DNA of 64,000 nt from Cyrtodaria siliqua (taxonomy: Eukaryota > Mollusca > Bivalvia > Adapedonta > Hiatellidae): the NCBI GenBank assembly GCA_037043455.1, contig JAWPHD010000092.1, positions 310,001 to 374,000 on the forward strand, in the 5' to 3' direction. This document shows, in pieces, positions 22,242 to 33,300 of this stretch. Every line of letters starts with the position of its first letter. Position 1 is the stretch's first letter. The position numbers and the translations under genes were made by a program. The notes beneath the pieces were generated by a model. That model was not told where the DNA came from. It did no database searches and worked only from the letters and a program-made list of their open reading frames with translations.

Positions 22242-22890
22242 CACCCCGGCGTCGGCGTCCCACCCCGGCGTCGGCGTCCCACATCAAGGTTTGCGTGTAA
22301 GCTGTGTTTACAAGTATATATCTCTTACATTTCTTATCCTAGCACGACCAAATTTGGCCATGGGCTTCCTAATAGCATTATCTTAAGGGCTGCATATTAA
22401 ACCAAATGTGTCCCATTTCACATTAAATTGTGCGTACAAAGCTGTGTTTACAAGTCTATATCTCTTACAATTCTTACCCTAGCACAATCAAATTTGGCCA
22501 TTAACTTCTTTATAGCATTATCTTAAGGGCTGCTTAAGTAATTTTGGTTCCTGTAACCCCTGGGCTCCCATGGAACCCAAATTCTGATAGCCCTTAAAAT
22601 ATGTCTATTCCACATCACATTTTGCGTGTAAGCTGTGTTTACAGGTCTATAGACTATATTTTTTGCATTTCTTGTCCTAGGTGAACTAAATTTTGGAATT
22701 GGTTTCCTTAATGTATGTTGTAAAGGGTTGGATAAGTAATTTTGTCTTTTGCAAGTTTTGGGCTCCCATGGAACCCGAATTGTGATGGTCCATAAAATGT
22801 GCAATAAAGGCAGATCTAGGTTTGCATATAAGCATGTATATATATCTATAATTTTGGGATTTCTTATAGCATTATGCATCTTATTCATAC
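22242..22890. repeat. Tandem repeats, unit about 170-185 bp
   Basis: Begins with two copies of a 21-bp unit containing 'caccccggcgtcggcgtccc' (22242-22281). Three to four units follow with 'gcgtgtaagctgtgtttaca', 'tatctcttacatttctta', 'caaatttggcca' and 'agcattatcttaagggctgc'. Diverged and non-coding. Confidence 0.75.
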
Positions 22891-22904
22891 TTCACCCATA
22901 TTGC

Positions 22905-23876
22905 AGCATGGGCTCCCTCCTCCACCCCCACTCCCACCCCTACTCCACACCCGTTTTTTATACATATTTCGGTGTTGTTTTAGTCGTTTCTAACACATAT
23001 ATGTTGCTCCCTCACCCCCACCCACCACAGCCTCTCCCCCCACTTCAAACTCTTATTTTTTTATTTATTTTTTACATATTTCTGTGTTGTTCTAGTCAGT
23101 TCTTACACATATATGTTGCCCCTACCCACCCCTGCCTCTCACCCCCCTCCCCACCCCACTTAAAAGTTTGTTTTTCTTTTACATATTTCTGTGTTGCTTT
23201 TGTCAATTCTTACACATGTTGCCCCCTCCCCCACTGCCTCCCCTCCCCCACCCCACCCCATACATATTTCTGTTCGTTTGGTCAATTATTACACATAGCT
23301 ATGTTGCCACCCCTCTACCCCCCCCCCCCCCCCCCCACCCGAAACTGGAATATTTTTATTTAATGTTTATAATGTTTTTTACATATATTTATGTTGTTTT
23401 GGTAAATTCATACACATAGCTTCTTACACCTATATGTTGCCTACCCCCCCCCCCCCCACACACACACACACCCCACTGCCTCTCCCCCCCCCCACTACCC
23501 ACCCCCAACCTCTATTTTTTTTTTACATAATTACTTCTGTGTTGTTTTTGTAAATTCTTACAAAATAGCTATCTTGCCCACCCCCACTCCCTGCCTCTCC
23601 ACCTCCACCCCCCCCCCCCTCTCACCCCCACCACACACACACACCCAACACTACCCACTTGAAATAGTTTTATTTTTATTTTGTTTTACCATATTTGCGT
23701 GTTGTTTTGGTTAATTCTTACATAGCTTCTTACACATATATATTGCCCTTACCTCCCCCACTCGTCCCACCATCCACCCTCATCTCTCCCCCACCCCCAC
23801 TCAAAACTTGATTATATATATTTTTTTACATATTTCTCTGTAGTTTTGGTCATTACTTACACATAGCTATGTTGCG
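22905..23876. repeat. C-rich tandem array, unit about 110-150 bp
   Basis: About eight units of a T-rich half ('tttttacatatttctgtgtt', 'ttcttacacatagctatgtt') and a C-rich half. C-runs reach 18 at about 23319-23336. The long plus-strand ORF (22749-23363, rich in Pro and Phe) is a by-product of composition. The minus strand holds repeated G-runs, so G-quadruplexes are plausible. Confidence 0.85.
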
Positions 23877-23976
23877 CCCCCAACCCCACCTCACATTGTG
23901 TTAGCCTTGTTTTCTGATGGTATATACTAGCTATATAATTTAATATTCTCTGAAAAATCGAATAGTCGAGCTGCGC
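23877..23976. repeat. Dispersed repeat, copy 2 (pair with 7.6 kb)
   Basis: Nearly identical to 7604-7710. It lies directly upstream of the P-like transposase exon. Confidence 0.6.
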
Positions 23977-24045
23977 TGTTGACAGCTGTTGTTTCAATAT
24001 GATGTCTATATCATATCAGTGAACATAATTAATACTTTTTTTCAG

Positions 24046-26810
24046 GTTGACAGAACATCTTGAAAATGCGACCGAAAAGGGAACTGAATTTCTGACAGTG
24101 GAAGATGTATATGTTACATACAAGATATCGGTGATGTTGGAGGAAGATGTATATGATACATACAAGATATCGGTGATGCTGGAGGAAGATGTATATGATA
24201 CATACAAGATATCGGTGATGTTGGAGGAAGATGTATATGATACATGATGCTGGAGGAAGATGTATATGATACATACAAGATATCGGTGATGTTGGAGGAA
24301 GATGTATATGATACATACAAGATATCGGTGATGTTGGAGGAAGATGTATATGATACATACAATATATCGGTGATGTTGGAGGAAGATGTATATGATACAT
24401 ACAAGATATCGGTGATGTCGGAGGAAGATGTATATGATACATACAAGATATCGGTGATGTTGGAGGAAGATGTATATGATACATACAAGATATCGGTGAT
24501 GTTGGAGGAAGATGTATATGATACATACAAGATATCGGTGATGTCGGAGGAAGATGTATATGATACATACAAGATATCGGTGATGTCGGAGGAAGATGTA
24601 TATGATACATACAAGATATCGGTGATGTTGGAGGAAGATGAAAAGAAAGTTAATAACGTCCAGACATTTTCCCAAATTCTTCAAAAAGTCTTTCCGGGAG
24701 TGTATCAACGGAAAACAATCAATGGATGTAAGCAAGCTGTATTTCAACTGGAGGATGTCGAGTTCAACACGAATACCATACTAAATAACTGTCCAGCCAA
24801 CTACGGAGTTGTATCAACTGGTGATGGCCTTGTCAAAATTAGCACAGAGAGTGGACTCAAAAGCAATAATAATAGCATTCTGAAAGCTGTAACATTTAAC
24901 AGTGATCTGAAGTTTCAGGTTGAGATAAGAGGTGTAAATGTTGATTTACCATCAAATCATATAAACGATACATATATTCCAACTAAAGAGGGAATAAATA
25001 ATGTTTGCAAACAAGTGGACTGCATTCAACTTTGCAAAGGTGTTATACTCAGTGGTAGAGACTATCAAAGAAAAACTCATATTCTTGAAAAAAGGCTTTC
25101 TACAAATAATGAAAAGGCTGAAATAATTTTAAGAACAATGAAATGTAAGATGGTTTCAAACTTTCTTGGCAGTCTTTACCCAAATTGCAATGTATGCCAG
25201 AAAATGACAGTACATTATTCACCAACAGAATCTTCCGAGGCTATTTCTTCCGAGTCTACTGAGCCAGTGTGTACTAAAGACATACTTCGTCAACTTATGC
25301 CCAATGCAAATGAAAAATTAATTTTACTCATGCTTTCACAAGTAACAAATTCTGTGAACAAAAATACAAAACAAAACAAATGGGATAAACCAATTATATC
25401 AGAATGTTTGAATTTGTTTACAAGAAGCCCAGAAGGTTACCGATCTCTGAGACAATCTGGAATATTAATTCTTCCGTCACCACGGCTCCTTATATTATAT
25501 ATGAACAGTGTTAGACAGTCAACAGGTTTCAACCCTGACATTTTTCAGTGGATGACTGTTGAAGCTGAAAGACTCAACATTCCAGCAGAGGGCAGAATGG
25601 AACTTGTTGGATTTACGGAGATGGGAGAGGAAGGCAATGTTATTAAGGTTCTAAAGGATGGTGAGCATCGACAACAACCAGGATGCCATATCCTTCAAAT
25701 CAGGTTTCAGGGAATCACAGGCTTCCGTTCCCCTTCGCCCACTTTGTCACCCGTCAAGTAAATGCTTCAGATCTTTATGTCCTTGTGTGGCAATAGATAA
25801 ACTGAAATGCTATGAATTTGATGTTAAATACATCTCCATGGATGGTGCATGCAGCAACCGAACCTTTATGCATATGCATTTTCCAGAAAAGAACATGGTG
25901 AGCAAATTAATGAAAGCACCATCACCCGCAAATCCTTACAAACATGTAATATTCATGATGGATCAAAAAGATAAGAAATAATGTACTGAAAAGTGAAATA
26001 CAGAAAGGGTGCACTAGATTGTTGAGACTGGAAAGTGGTGAAGTACAATGGGCTATGTGGATAGATGCATATAACTGGGACAAACTCAATCCATTACAAG
26101 TACACAGAAGCCTCACAAATGAGCACTTGTTTCCGAGTAGTTCTAGTAAAATGCGAAATAAATTGGCAGAAGACGTCTTGAATGACGAAATGTTCAATTT
26201 AATGTTGGCCTACAAACAAACCCTAGGAGAGAAAGGACGGGTTCTTGATGGAACAATTGAGTTTCTCCAAAACACCTCAAAAATCGTGGCCAACTTTAGA
26301 GACGGAAGACCTATTAATACAACTGAGGATACCAGGCTCGCAGAAAACAATGTAGTTCAAAAGTGGTTCCTTAAATGGCAAGAAAATGTAAACAAATCAA
26401 CATAGTTGACAAAACATCAGAAAATTAAGACTCTCATGTCAAGAGAATGCTTGGAAGATAGCCAGTCCTGCCTTGTAGGATTCGAGCAATTTTGCTTGGA
26501 TGTGATCACAGAAAATTCAGGATGGTCCATCATACCTTCAATGATAAACTTCAGTTTTGTTTTGAAAATCAGTTTTGCCAGGGGAAAATTCAATGGGTCA
26601 AACACCAATCCAACAGCACTCCAATATAGAAGGAATGTCAATAGTGTTATACTGGGTCAAAGTGCAGTGTTGAAGAAGAGCAATGCAGCTCGATCAAACC
26701 AAAGGTGCGAAAGTTTTGCATTTGTGACACCAAAACCTCTTGCTGAACATAAGAAACGTCAATACAGTGGCCCAACTGCTAAACCAGTTAAATGCATTCG
26801 CATGTAACTT
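24046..26810 (+). pseudogene. P-element-like transposase, frameshifted
   Basis: The exon starts after a strong acceptor (ttaatactttttttcag, 24029-24045). After the 14-aa repeat array come a region of about 350 residues and then NEKLILLMLSQVTNS. WDKPIISECLNLFTRSPEGYRSLR follows, the signature helix of P-element/THAP9-type transposases. Next come YISMDGACSNR, an IKKIRNNVL segment equivalent to the family's HLxKxxRN, TIEFLQNTSKIVANF, and GKFNGSNTNPTALQYRRNVN near the C-terminus. The RNase H-like domain is split: frame changes occur at 24240 (13-bp loss), near 25660-25790 and near 25960, and a TAG lies at 26403-26405. No upstream THAP zinc finger exon was found. Terminal inverted repeats were not located. 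The copy is dead. P-family membership is by motif recall. Confidence 0.78.
24090..24645 (+). repeat. 42-bp in-frame coding repeat, about 13 copies
   Basis: A 42-bp unit encodes the 14-residue motif MLEEDVYDTYKISV with L/S and K/N variants. The first copy is diverged (TVEDVYVTYKISV) and the last runs into EKKVNN. Copies differ by single bases (ttg/tcg, aag/aat). One 13-bp deletion at 24248 breaks the frame. The period is a multiple of three, which also keeps the other frames open, so the minus-strand ORFs here are shadows. Confidence 0.95.
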
Positions 26811-27031
26811 TTGGGACTAAAAGATACACGGTTAGTGTCACTATAACACGGATAATTAAGACTGAATTAGTGTTTCCCATCACATTATACGAGTTATTTC
26901 GAGCTGAGGAATCTGCAATCATCCTTCTGTTTTACTGACTAGATTCATCAGGTTCTGTTGCATGCTTGGAGGTCTGATATCTTAAGCCACAGCACTTCTT
27001 CCACAACGATCGATATAACTATTTGGTGATA
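26811..27031. other. Gap between convergent pseudogenes
   Basis: About 220 bp between the P-like transposase (+) and the PIF1-like gene (−). No polyadenylation signal AATAAA is obvious. Confidence 0.4.
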
Positions 27032-27334
27032 TTATACTAACCATTCACTATGACAGCAGGAGAGATCTTCCAAAAGTAAATCGGACTCTTTTTGAAGATA
27101 GTCTTGGATTTCTGTTGGTTGTCTTATCACTGCTCTGTTGGTGAAATTTACGATACGGAGACCCTCCTCAGACTGTACTCGGCCAATCGCTACACCAAGT
27201 TGACCTGGCGCAAATATCTGTCTGCAATCAACTTCAACCCTGCCAAAGTAAGTAAATAATAGTTTGTATACATAAATTGCAAATAACTTTAGTTCCATTT
27301 CTTTCAGAACACTTATGCTTCAACTTCAAGACTT

Positions 27335-27357
27335 TATAATAATAATAATAATAATAT
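27335..27357. repeat. (AAT)n microsatellite
   Basis: Seven to eight 'ata' units inside the region between the last two visible PIF1-like exons. Confidence 0.8.
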
Positions 27358-29221
27358 GTAATACCGAATAATATGTTTCAGTTTCATTCCAATGATCCGT
27401 ATGATTAATTATTGTTACTGAAATAGTTTGTCTGGACAAATCCTGGCTACTTTGTGTAGTATAATCACTAATATCCATCATAGGATGCCTTAAGGTTCTT
27501 ATAAATTCTAGTTTTGTGATAAAATACACCATTTGAATTATACAAGCCTTGGAAACACATAATTTTCCTTTAAATTAACATTTTAGCATTGAAAAGTAGC
27601 CGCAGGGTAGTCGTCGAGTTTTCCTTATTAAACATTTTCATAAACAATAATTAAATCCAGTTACATGCTGCTCAATTTAATGCATATGTACATTCCATAT
27701 GGAACTGATGCACATTATGACGATTTTCATTTGCATTTGGAGTGACACCAATCACTCTTCTACATTGTCTCCAGTCCCATGGAGACAAAACAATATATAG
27801 ATTCTCATTGTTTCCCACTCGGTTATTGAAAATTATGGCTTATTTCATTCTCTTGTACTAAAATACAAGAAAATAAAATGAGTTATAATTTTGCAACAAG
27901 TAATCACTTTTATAGTTGGTATCGCAAGTTACTTTTTTAAAATATATGTCAGTTTCATTCAGGTCCTTTATTACCAGAACATACTTGAAATGTGATTCTT
28001 TTCTTCATGATAGTCTGAAAAAGGCTTACACCTGTCTTATATAGCAGTCATGTTTAATCGATTAATGATCGATCATCGGTCGGTTAAATATTCTGATGAT
28101 CGATCATGAATTTTCAGGCGATTCCCAACACTGCGCATCTGTAATGCATATATATAATACATGGAACAGCTGGCAGTACACTGGCTTATCATCAATAACA
28201 TTCTTCTTGATAACACTTTATAGGACATTTGAAATATTTTTTTATTTCAAGGCTTCAGTTTTACTTTATACTTAAACCTCATAACCTGCGGGAGAGATCT
28301 CCCTGTCCACATTAGACCTGATTGTCATTTACCTGTAAAGGATATTCGTGACAGCTCTGCTAGCCTGTCTATGTCAGCAAAGTAGACTGTGACCATCTCA
28401 TCCGCTATCTTTGTCACAGTTCCTCGCAATCCATTTACAAGCGTGTCGGAGAGGTTCCTCAGAAGCATCACCTTCGCTCCCACCTTGAGCCATACCGTCT
28501 TTTGGACAACAAGTTTGTCCAGCTCCTTCTCCACTCCACTTGTCAAATAGTGACAAACTCAACATTGAAATTTCATCTATGATGAGAATGTCTGTAGAAC
28601 AAATACGCTGTTTTGCGGCCGAAAATCTGTCATCGTTCAATACCAAAGTCTGCAACTTGGCAGCACTAAACCGACCGTCTCCAACACCGCTCCATTTGTG
28701 CACAGTCATAGCTCCCATTGACTGAAAATAAAATAAAATCAAATATGAAACGTTAAATCTCCAGTATCTCTGCTTATTAACACAAAAATCATAGATACTG
28801 GTTAAAAAAAAATCAGATACCAGTTTAAAAAATATCTTTAAACCAGTAAATTTGACATCTTATATGCCTTAGTAGACAAGGCTTTTGTGACCGGTATCTG
28901 TGACAAAAATAAAGGTGAAATAAGTTTTATAACTAGCTTTTAGAATACTGTCCCATTAATTAGTTGTTGTTTTTTAAGCTTAAGTTATGGGCAATTGGTT
29001 GTAAATTGCAACTCACGATTCATTTTACGCTGATTCAATCACGGGTATTTTAGAAACGCGAATAAACTTATATTTTTAATCGGCACATACACAATATTAT
29101 ATGACCTGAATACCAGGCTTACCGTGCCAGTTCTCTATCGGAGCCATTGCATGAACTAATCTGGGCACACTGTGTCAGTTATTGGATATCAGTCAAGTTA
29201 TATACCCACCATCAATTCCTT

Positions 29222-29539
29222 TAAAGGGACACATGGCAATCTCGAGTTTTATATCAGGCATTGCAATTAGTACAGCGATTATCCTGTATCATTTTGACTT
29301 AAAAGCTGGTTGCATATAATTAAATAAAAAAATTGAGAATTCTATTTCCTTCATTATTCTACACATTTTTTAAATATATTATTGGTGCAATATTATCAAA
29401 AGTCAATAATATGTAAAAATAATTTGCTTTGAATCATTCTAACAATTAATATTAATGATTGAACGAATGCAAGTTCCGAGAAAAACTAATGGGACGCCGT
29501 GAGTTTTTAAAAAATCAAGATTGCGATGTGTCCCTTTAA
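29222..29539. mobile_element. TTAA MITE, family A (copy 2), in PIF1 intron 1
   Basis: The best-preserved copy: TTAAAGGGACACATGGCAAT at the left and 'attgcgatgtgtccctttaa' at the right, 318 bp. It lies inside the first intron of the PIF1-like gene. Confidence 0.9.
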
Positions 29540-29949
29540 AAGTTAGTAAGGCTAAAACAAACACTGGGCAAATCATCCTCATAAGTTCAAACCAATAAGT
29601 AATGAAGTCATTTTGCACTCAAGTAAAAAAAAACAGACTGGGAAAACAACTTATTAAGAAGCTTGGTTTGCATCCGGCTTCTAAGACAGTATGAACAGTA
29701 TAACATGGAACGATTTTTTCACCACCTGTTATAAATACAAGCAATTGCTCTTACCTGCGGGAAATTGCTGCACGCAATACCGGTTGTGCACGTCAGTGCA
29801 ACCCGTTCCTCTGATTTCGTAGCCTCACGCAAAATTCGCTCGATCAGGAAAGACTTTCCCACCCCAGCCTGACCACCAATATACACTGAATGGCCATCTT
29901 GAACGATTTTTAGCGCATGTCTTTGCTTCAAAGTTAAATTTGCCTCCAT

Positions 29950-30114
29950 GATGTTTTTGTTATTGTTTCAGATGGGGGTGTGATCCTTTGGACAAAATCT
30001 ATTGGATACCAGACATTTTATTGAACCAATGAAATGAGAGCTTATATTGTTCATTGGTAAAGCAATGACGTCATCGTTTGTGCGGGCCTGCTACTCTGAA
30101 CTTTAAATGCAAAT
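29950..30114. promoter_or_regulatory. Putative promoter between PIF1-like gene and plus-strand exon
   Basis: Upstream of the PIF1-like ATG are CCAAT (30026-30030), an inverted CCAAT (30053-30057) and a perfect cAMP response element TGACGTCA (30066-30073). The spacing suits a bidirectional promoter serving the minus-strand helicase and the plus-strand exon at 30.1 kb. Activity is inferred. Confidence 0.4.
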
Positions 30115-30585
30115 GGCGTCTTATGAAACTTAGATTCTTGAAGCCGTTGTAAACTTGTGTTGTGATAGTCGGAAAGGTACTTGGACATTATTTATTGCGC
30201 GGAAAAAGACATCTTGTGTGTGAAGAATAGTGCCGATGAGTTTTTGTGTTCGCGGTAGCTTCTGCGAAGGCTAAACGGCGGTCAACGAGGGTCTATATAG
30301 GCGAATAATACGGACTGGCTTAGAGACGATTTTAAAAAACAGGTACGTTTTCTGTGTTTTTCGAGCACCAGAGCTTTTCTTATGCGGTGTGGACATATAA
30401 AAGTGTATGTTATTGGAAAGATAATTTATTCCGGAGTTGATTGCAGCATATGCCAGCTCTGTGGGACTTCAAAAACTAACACTACAGCTGTTGTTTTGAG
30501 ATGCATGCCTATATTTTAGGATTTCCTCGATGCTGACCTTCAGTATTTAATAGAATATAAGACTCTTTTCTTTTCTTTTTTTAAA
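30115..30585 (+). repeat. Promoter/exon arm, inverted copy of 16490-16985
   Basis: Has a TATATA box (30294-30299) and a splice donor CAG|GTACGT (donor at 30343). It then carries the Cys-rich segment starting ATGCGGTGTGG, which encodes RCGHMKVYVIGKI. The reverse complement of 16490-16985 matches throughout. The coding stretch is broken here by a stop shortly after the shared CMPIF residues. Confidence 0.75.
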
Positions 30586-30589
30586 CCGG

Positions 30590-31255
30590 TATCTGTGATT
30601 CAGCATACCAATGTAATACGCTTCATATCACATTAATTGTCCATGACAGGATGACATTTCTGTTTCAGAGGCACCTGTCCACCAATTGTCATTCAGCATA
30701 CCAATTTAATACGCTTCATATGACAACGTTGAACTTTATTCTCCCAAATATTCCATTGATTCAGTATTCTTAGGCAAATGATATTTTTAAGTGCATAACT
30801 TAAACAATGAAAAAAAACAATTGCCATCTCCAGGTACATTTTGGACAAAATACAGTTTATCGTCTATGCGTTCAAATTTAGCAAATGTCAGACAGTAGAC
30901 CTGTACTTTAGACACGTAGGATGTCAACCTACGTTCAAGTTCAATAATATCGATATTCTACCTTGTTTTGTTTTTTTTAATTTATTTACACTAAATCTGT
31001 TAATGTTTTTTTATTATGATTTGGACATGTTTTAATTATTATTTTTTTTATGTTGGATTTGTTTTCTGTACATCACTTTACAGTACCGATAGTCTACTGT
31101 AGACCTACATTTTTCTTTTAAAGAAAGAATTTTTGTTAGAAATATATTAGGTAGATCTAGATACACTATTCTTTTTCTTCTTCTTCTTCCAATAAGTTCC
31201 AAAATCCAACTCTGGATGTGTTTTATTGAATTCCCTCTGTAAATATTCTTATTCT
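30590..31255 (-). pseudogene. OTU-like protease fragment, upstream duplicate
   Basis: Carries about one and a half 93-bp OTU units (from 30646) followed by the OTU core on the minus strand (30725-30950). It is a 1,139-bp-offset duplicate of 31861-32400. Two extra A bases in the 'atgaaaaaaaacaattgcc' run shift the frame just at the GDGNC catalytic region, so this copy is dead. Confidence 0.7.
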
Positions 31256-32065
31256 ACGTCCAGACCCCGTTAGGCGAGACATGTGAATCCGCGGATTTCT
31301 TGTTTGTATTGCCCATAGCATTTCCATGACTATTAATACATTCTTTCAAAAGAAGAACGTGGCCATTTTCTAATAAAATATTAATGGTTCATGTAGATGG
31401 TAAATCATCCACTGGTGCATACGATGTCAGTATGTTGGTTTGTCTTGTATTTTGCCTTTAAGAAACACATTCACTCTGCAGTTTAGAAGACCGGATGACA
31501 TTTCTGTTTCAAAGGCACCTGCCCACCAATTATCATTCAGCATACCTATGTAAGATGCTTCATATGACATGAATTGTCCATGGCAGGATGAAATTTCTGT
31601 TTCAGAGGCACCTGCCCACCAATTATCATTCAACATACCAATGTAATACGCTTCATATCACATGAATTGTCCATGACAGGATGACATTTCTGTTTCAGAG
31701 GCACCTACCCACAAATTATCATTCAGCATACCAATGTAATACGCTTCATATCACATAAATTGTCCATGACAGGATGACATTTCTGTTTCAGAGGCACCTG
31801 TCCACCAATTGTCATTCAGCATACCAATGTAATACGCTTCATATGACATGAATTGTCCATGACAACGTTGAACTTTATTCTCCCAAATATTCCATTTGTT
31901 CAGTATTCTTTGACAAATGATATGTTTAAGTGCATAACTTAAACAATGAAAAAAACAATTGCCATCTCCAGGTACATTTTGGACAAAATACAGTTTATTG
32001 TCTGTGCGTTCAAATTTAGCTAATGTCAGACAGTAGACCTGTACTGTAGACACGTAGTATGTCAA
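31256..32065 (-). pseudogene. OTU-like cysteine protease fragment with four 31-aa repeats
   Basis: Minus strand 32065-31751 reads DNKLYFVQNVPGDGNCFFHCLSYAL, which carries the OTU catalytic signature GDGNCFF (Asp and nucleophile Cys). LNKWNIWENKV follows, then four 93-bp units (starts 31769, 31676, 31583, 31490) encoding SYEASYIGMLNDNWWAGASETEMSS. The array ends with the tail shared with 16003-16230. OTU proteases remove ubiquitin. OTU domains also occur in Helentron-type transposons, which fits the nearby PIF1-like sequence. The catalytic His segment is not seen, and the array replaces the rest of the domain, so activity is doubtful. Confidence 0.72.
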
Positions 32066-32145
32066 CCTACGTCCAAGTTCAATTATATCGATATTCTACC
32101 TTGTTTTGTTTTTTTTAATTTATTTACACTAAATCTGTTTTCTTA

Positions 32146-32412
32146 TTATGATTTGGACATGTTCTTATTTTTTTTTTTTTTTTGTTGGATTTGTTTTCTG
32201 TACATCACTTTACAGTACCGATAGTCTACTGTAGATCTACATTTTTCTTTTAAAGAAAGAATTTTTGTTAGAAATATATTAGGTAGATCTAGATACACTA
32301 TTCTTTTTCTTCTTCTTCTTCCAATAAGTTCCAAAATCCAACTCTGGATTTGTTTTATTGCATTCCCTCTGTAAATATTCTCAACACATTTTTTCTGGTG
32401 GGTGTGGATCAA
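32146..32412 (-). CDS. Unrecognised basic ORF upstream of the OTU fragment
   Basis: An 88-residue ORF with ENIYRGNAIKQIQSWILELIGRRRRKRIVYLDL. Its 3' part is duplicated at about 31140-31230. No family is recognised. It may be the upstream exon of the OTU gene. The poly-T tract after it (32168-32182) gives the Lys-rich end. Confidence 0.3.
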   Translation of the reverse strand: MIHTHQKKCVENIYRGNAIKQIQSWILELIGRRRRKRIVYLDLPNIFLTKILSLKEKCRSTVDYRYCKVMYRKQIQQKKKKNKNMSKS

Positions 32413-33300
32413 AAGCAGGCCTTACGTTAGTGTAAATCTTGTCGTTGTTGTTGTTCATTTTATAATTGTCTTAATCTATAAATACAGGCAAATATTATAA
32501 ATTGTTGTTCAGACATTATTTTGTAAAACAATCACGGTTTTAATAATCTTTACCTTTTACGTTTATGTCATGCTTGAATTCTCCTTTGCGAACTGTTTGT
32601 TTTGTAGACCGACTGCAGACGACAAAGTTTGACCTTTGAATACTAATTAGTAGACCAATGTTTCATTGGATAAGAATGAAGAATTTCATGAGTCATCACT
32701 TCATACGTACGTGACCAGCTGATGATATTTAGATCACGTGACCTATGATGTTTAGATCACGTGACCCCCAATGAAATCAAATTGCATTTTATTTCGATAA
32801 ATACGTATTGTTTTTGCAGATAGTATTTATATAATGTTATATTTTTGTAATTAAACGTGTCACTCACGCTTAAAGCTCAAAATAAAGACCGAAAACAAAA
32901 ACAGATCTGGTCTTCTACTTTGTTTGCCTAAAAACTTTGCCCTTGATCTGACGTCTGCTGTCCTGCCTACGGATTAAAAACGGCGGTGCAAAACTTGACA
33001 AAAAAGAAAAAATTGCATAGCATGTTTGGAAAACAAGTAAGTTTTGATACTGCAAATTAATTCATTAGCAAAACAAATATGTTGCTCATACAGTCATATC
33101 TGGCAACTCGTTTAATAAATTTAATACTAAATAAACGCGCATGTGAGATCTATATATCGCATCATAATGTAGTGAATTGGGGCTCATATGCAGAAAACTG
33201 TATAAAGATATAACGTAAATAATAGATTAAAGGTGAACTTTTTCCTAATTCAACAAATCCGTTGTTAATGTGTTTTTAATTAGACATTCTCACCATAAGC
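32413..33300. other. Non-coding stretch
   Basis: No gene. It contains two CACGTG sites, and a poly-A/T patch near 32995-33015. Confidence 0.4.
32726..32766. promoter_or_regulatory. Two TCACGTGACC E-box palindromes, 22 bp apart
   Basis: 'tttagatcacgtgacc' occurs twice with a 22-bp period, about two helical turns. GTCACGTGAC-type sites are bound by USF/MiT-TFE factors. No intact gene starts nearby, so function is unproven. Confidence 0.4.

Larger units (their letters stand above)
27032..29949 (-). pseudogene. PIF1-like DNA helicase gene, three exons visible, internally deleted
   Basis: Exon 1 (29949-29755) encodes MEANLTLKQRHALKIV then VYIGGQAGVGKSFLIE, the Walker A. It ends in a consensus donor CAG|GTAAGAG. 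Exon 2 (28721-28333) starts after ttttattttcag, in matching phase 0. It encodes SMGAMTVHKWSGVGDGR (motif Ia) and STDILIIDEISMLS (Walker B), then jumps frame at about 28545 into LKVGAKVMLLRNLSD (motif IV/V region) and ends at donor CAG|GTAAAT. Exon 3 (27239-27035) encodes CRQIFAPGQLGVAIGRVQS (motif VI). The region between Walker B and LKVGAKV is missing, as is the exon with the TIHKxQG motif. Exons 2 and 3 have incompatible phases (1 and 2), as expected if an exon was lost. PIF1 helicases unwind DNA 5' to 3'. Confidence 0.75.

Noticed and set aside
22749..23363. 204-residue Pro/Phe-rich plus-strand ORF
   Set aside because: It is a by-product of C-rich and T-rich tandem repeats with no domain.
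24016..24747. Long minus-strand ORFs over the 42-bp repeat
   Set aside because: The period is a multiple of three, which opens several frames at once. Only the plus frame continues into a recognisable transposase.
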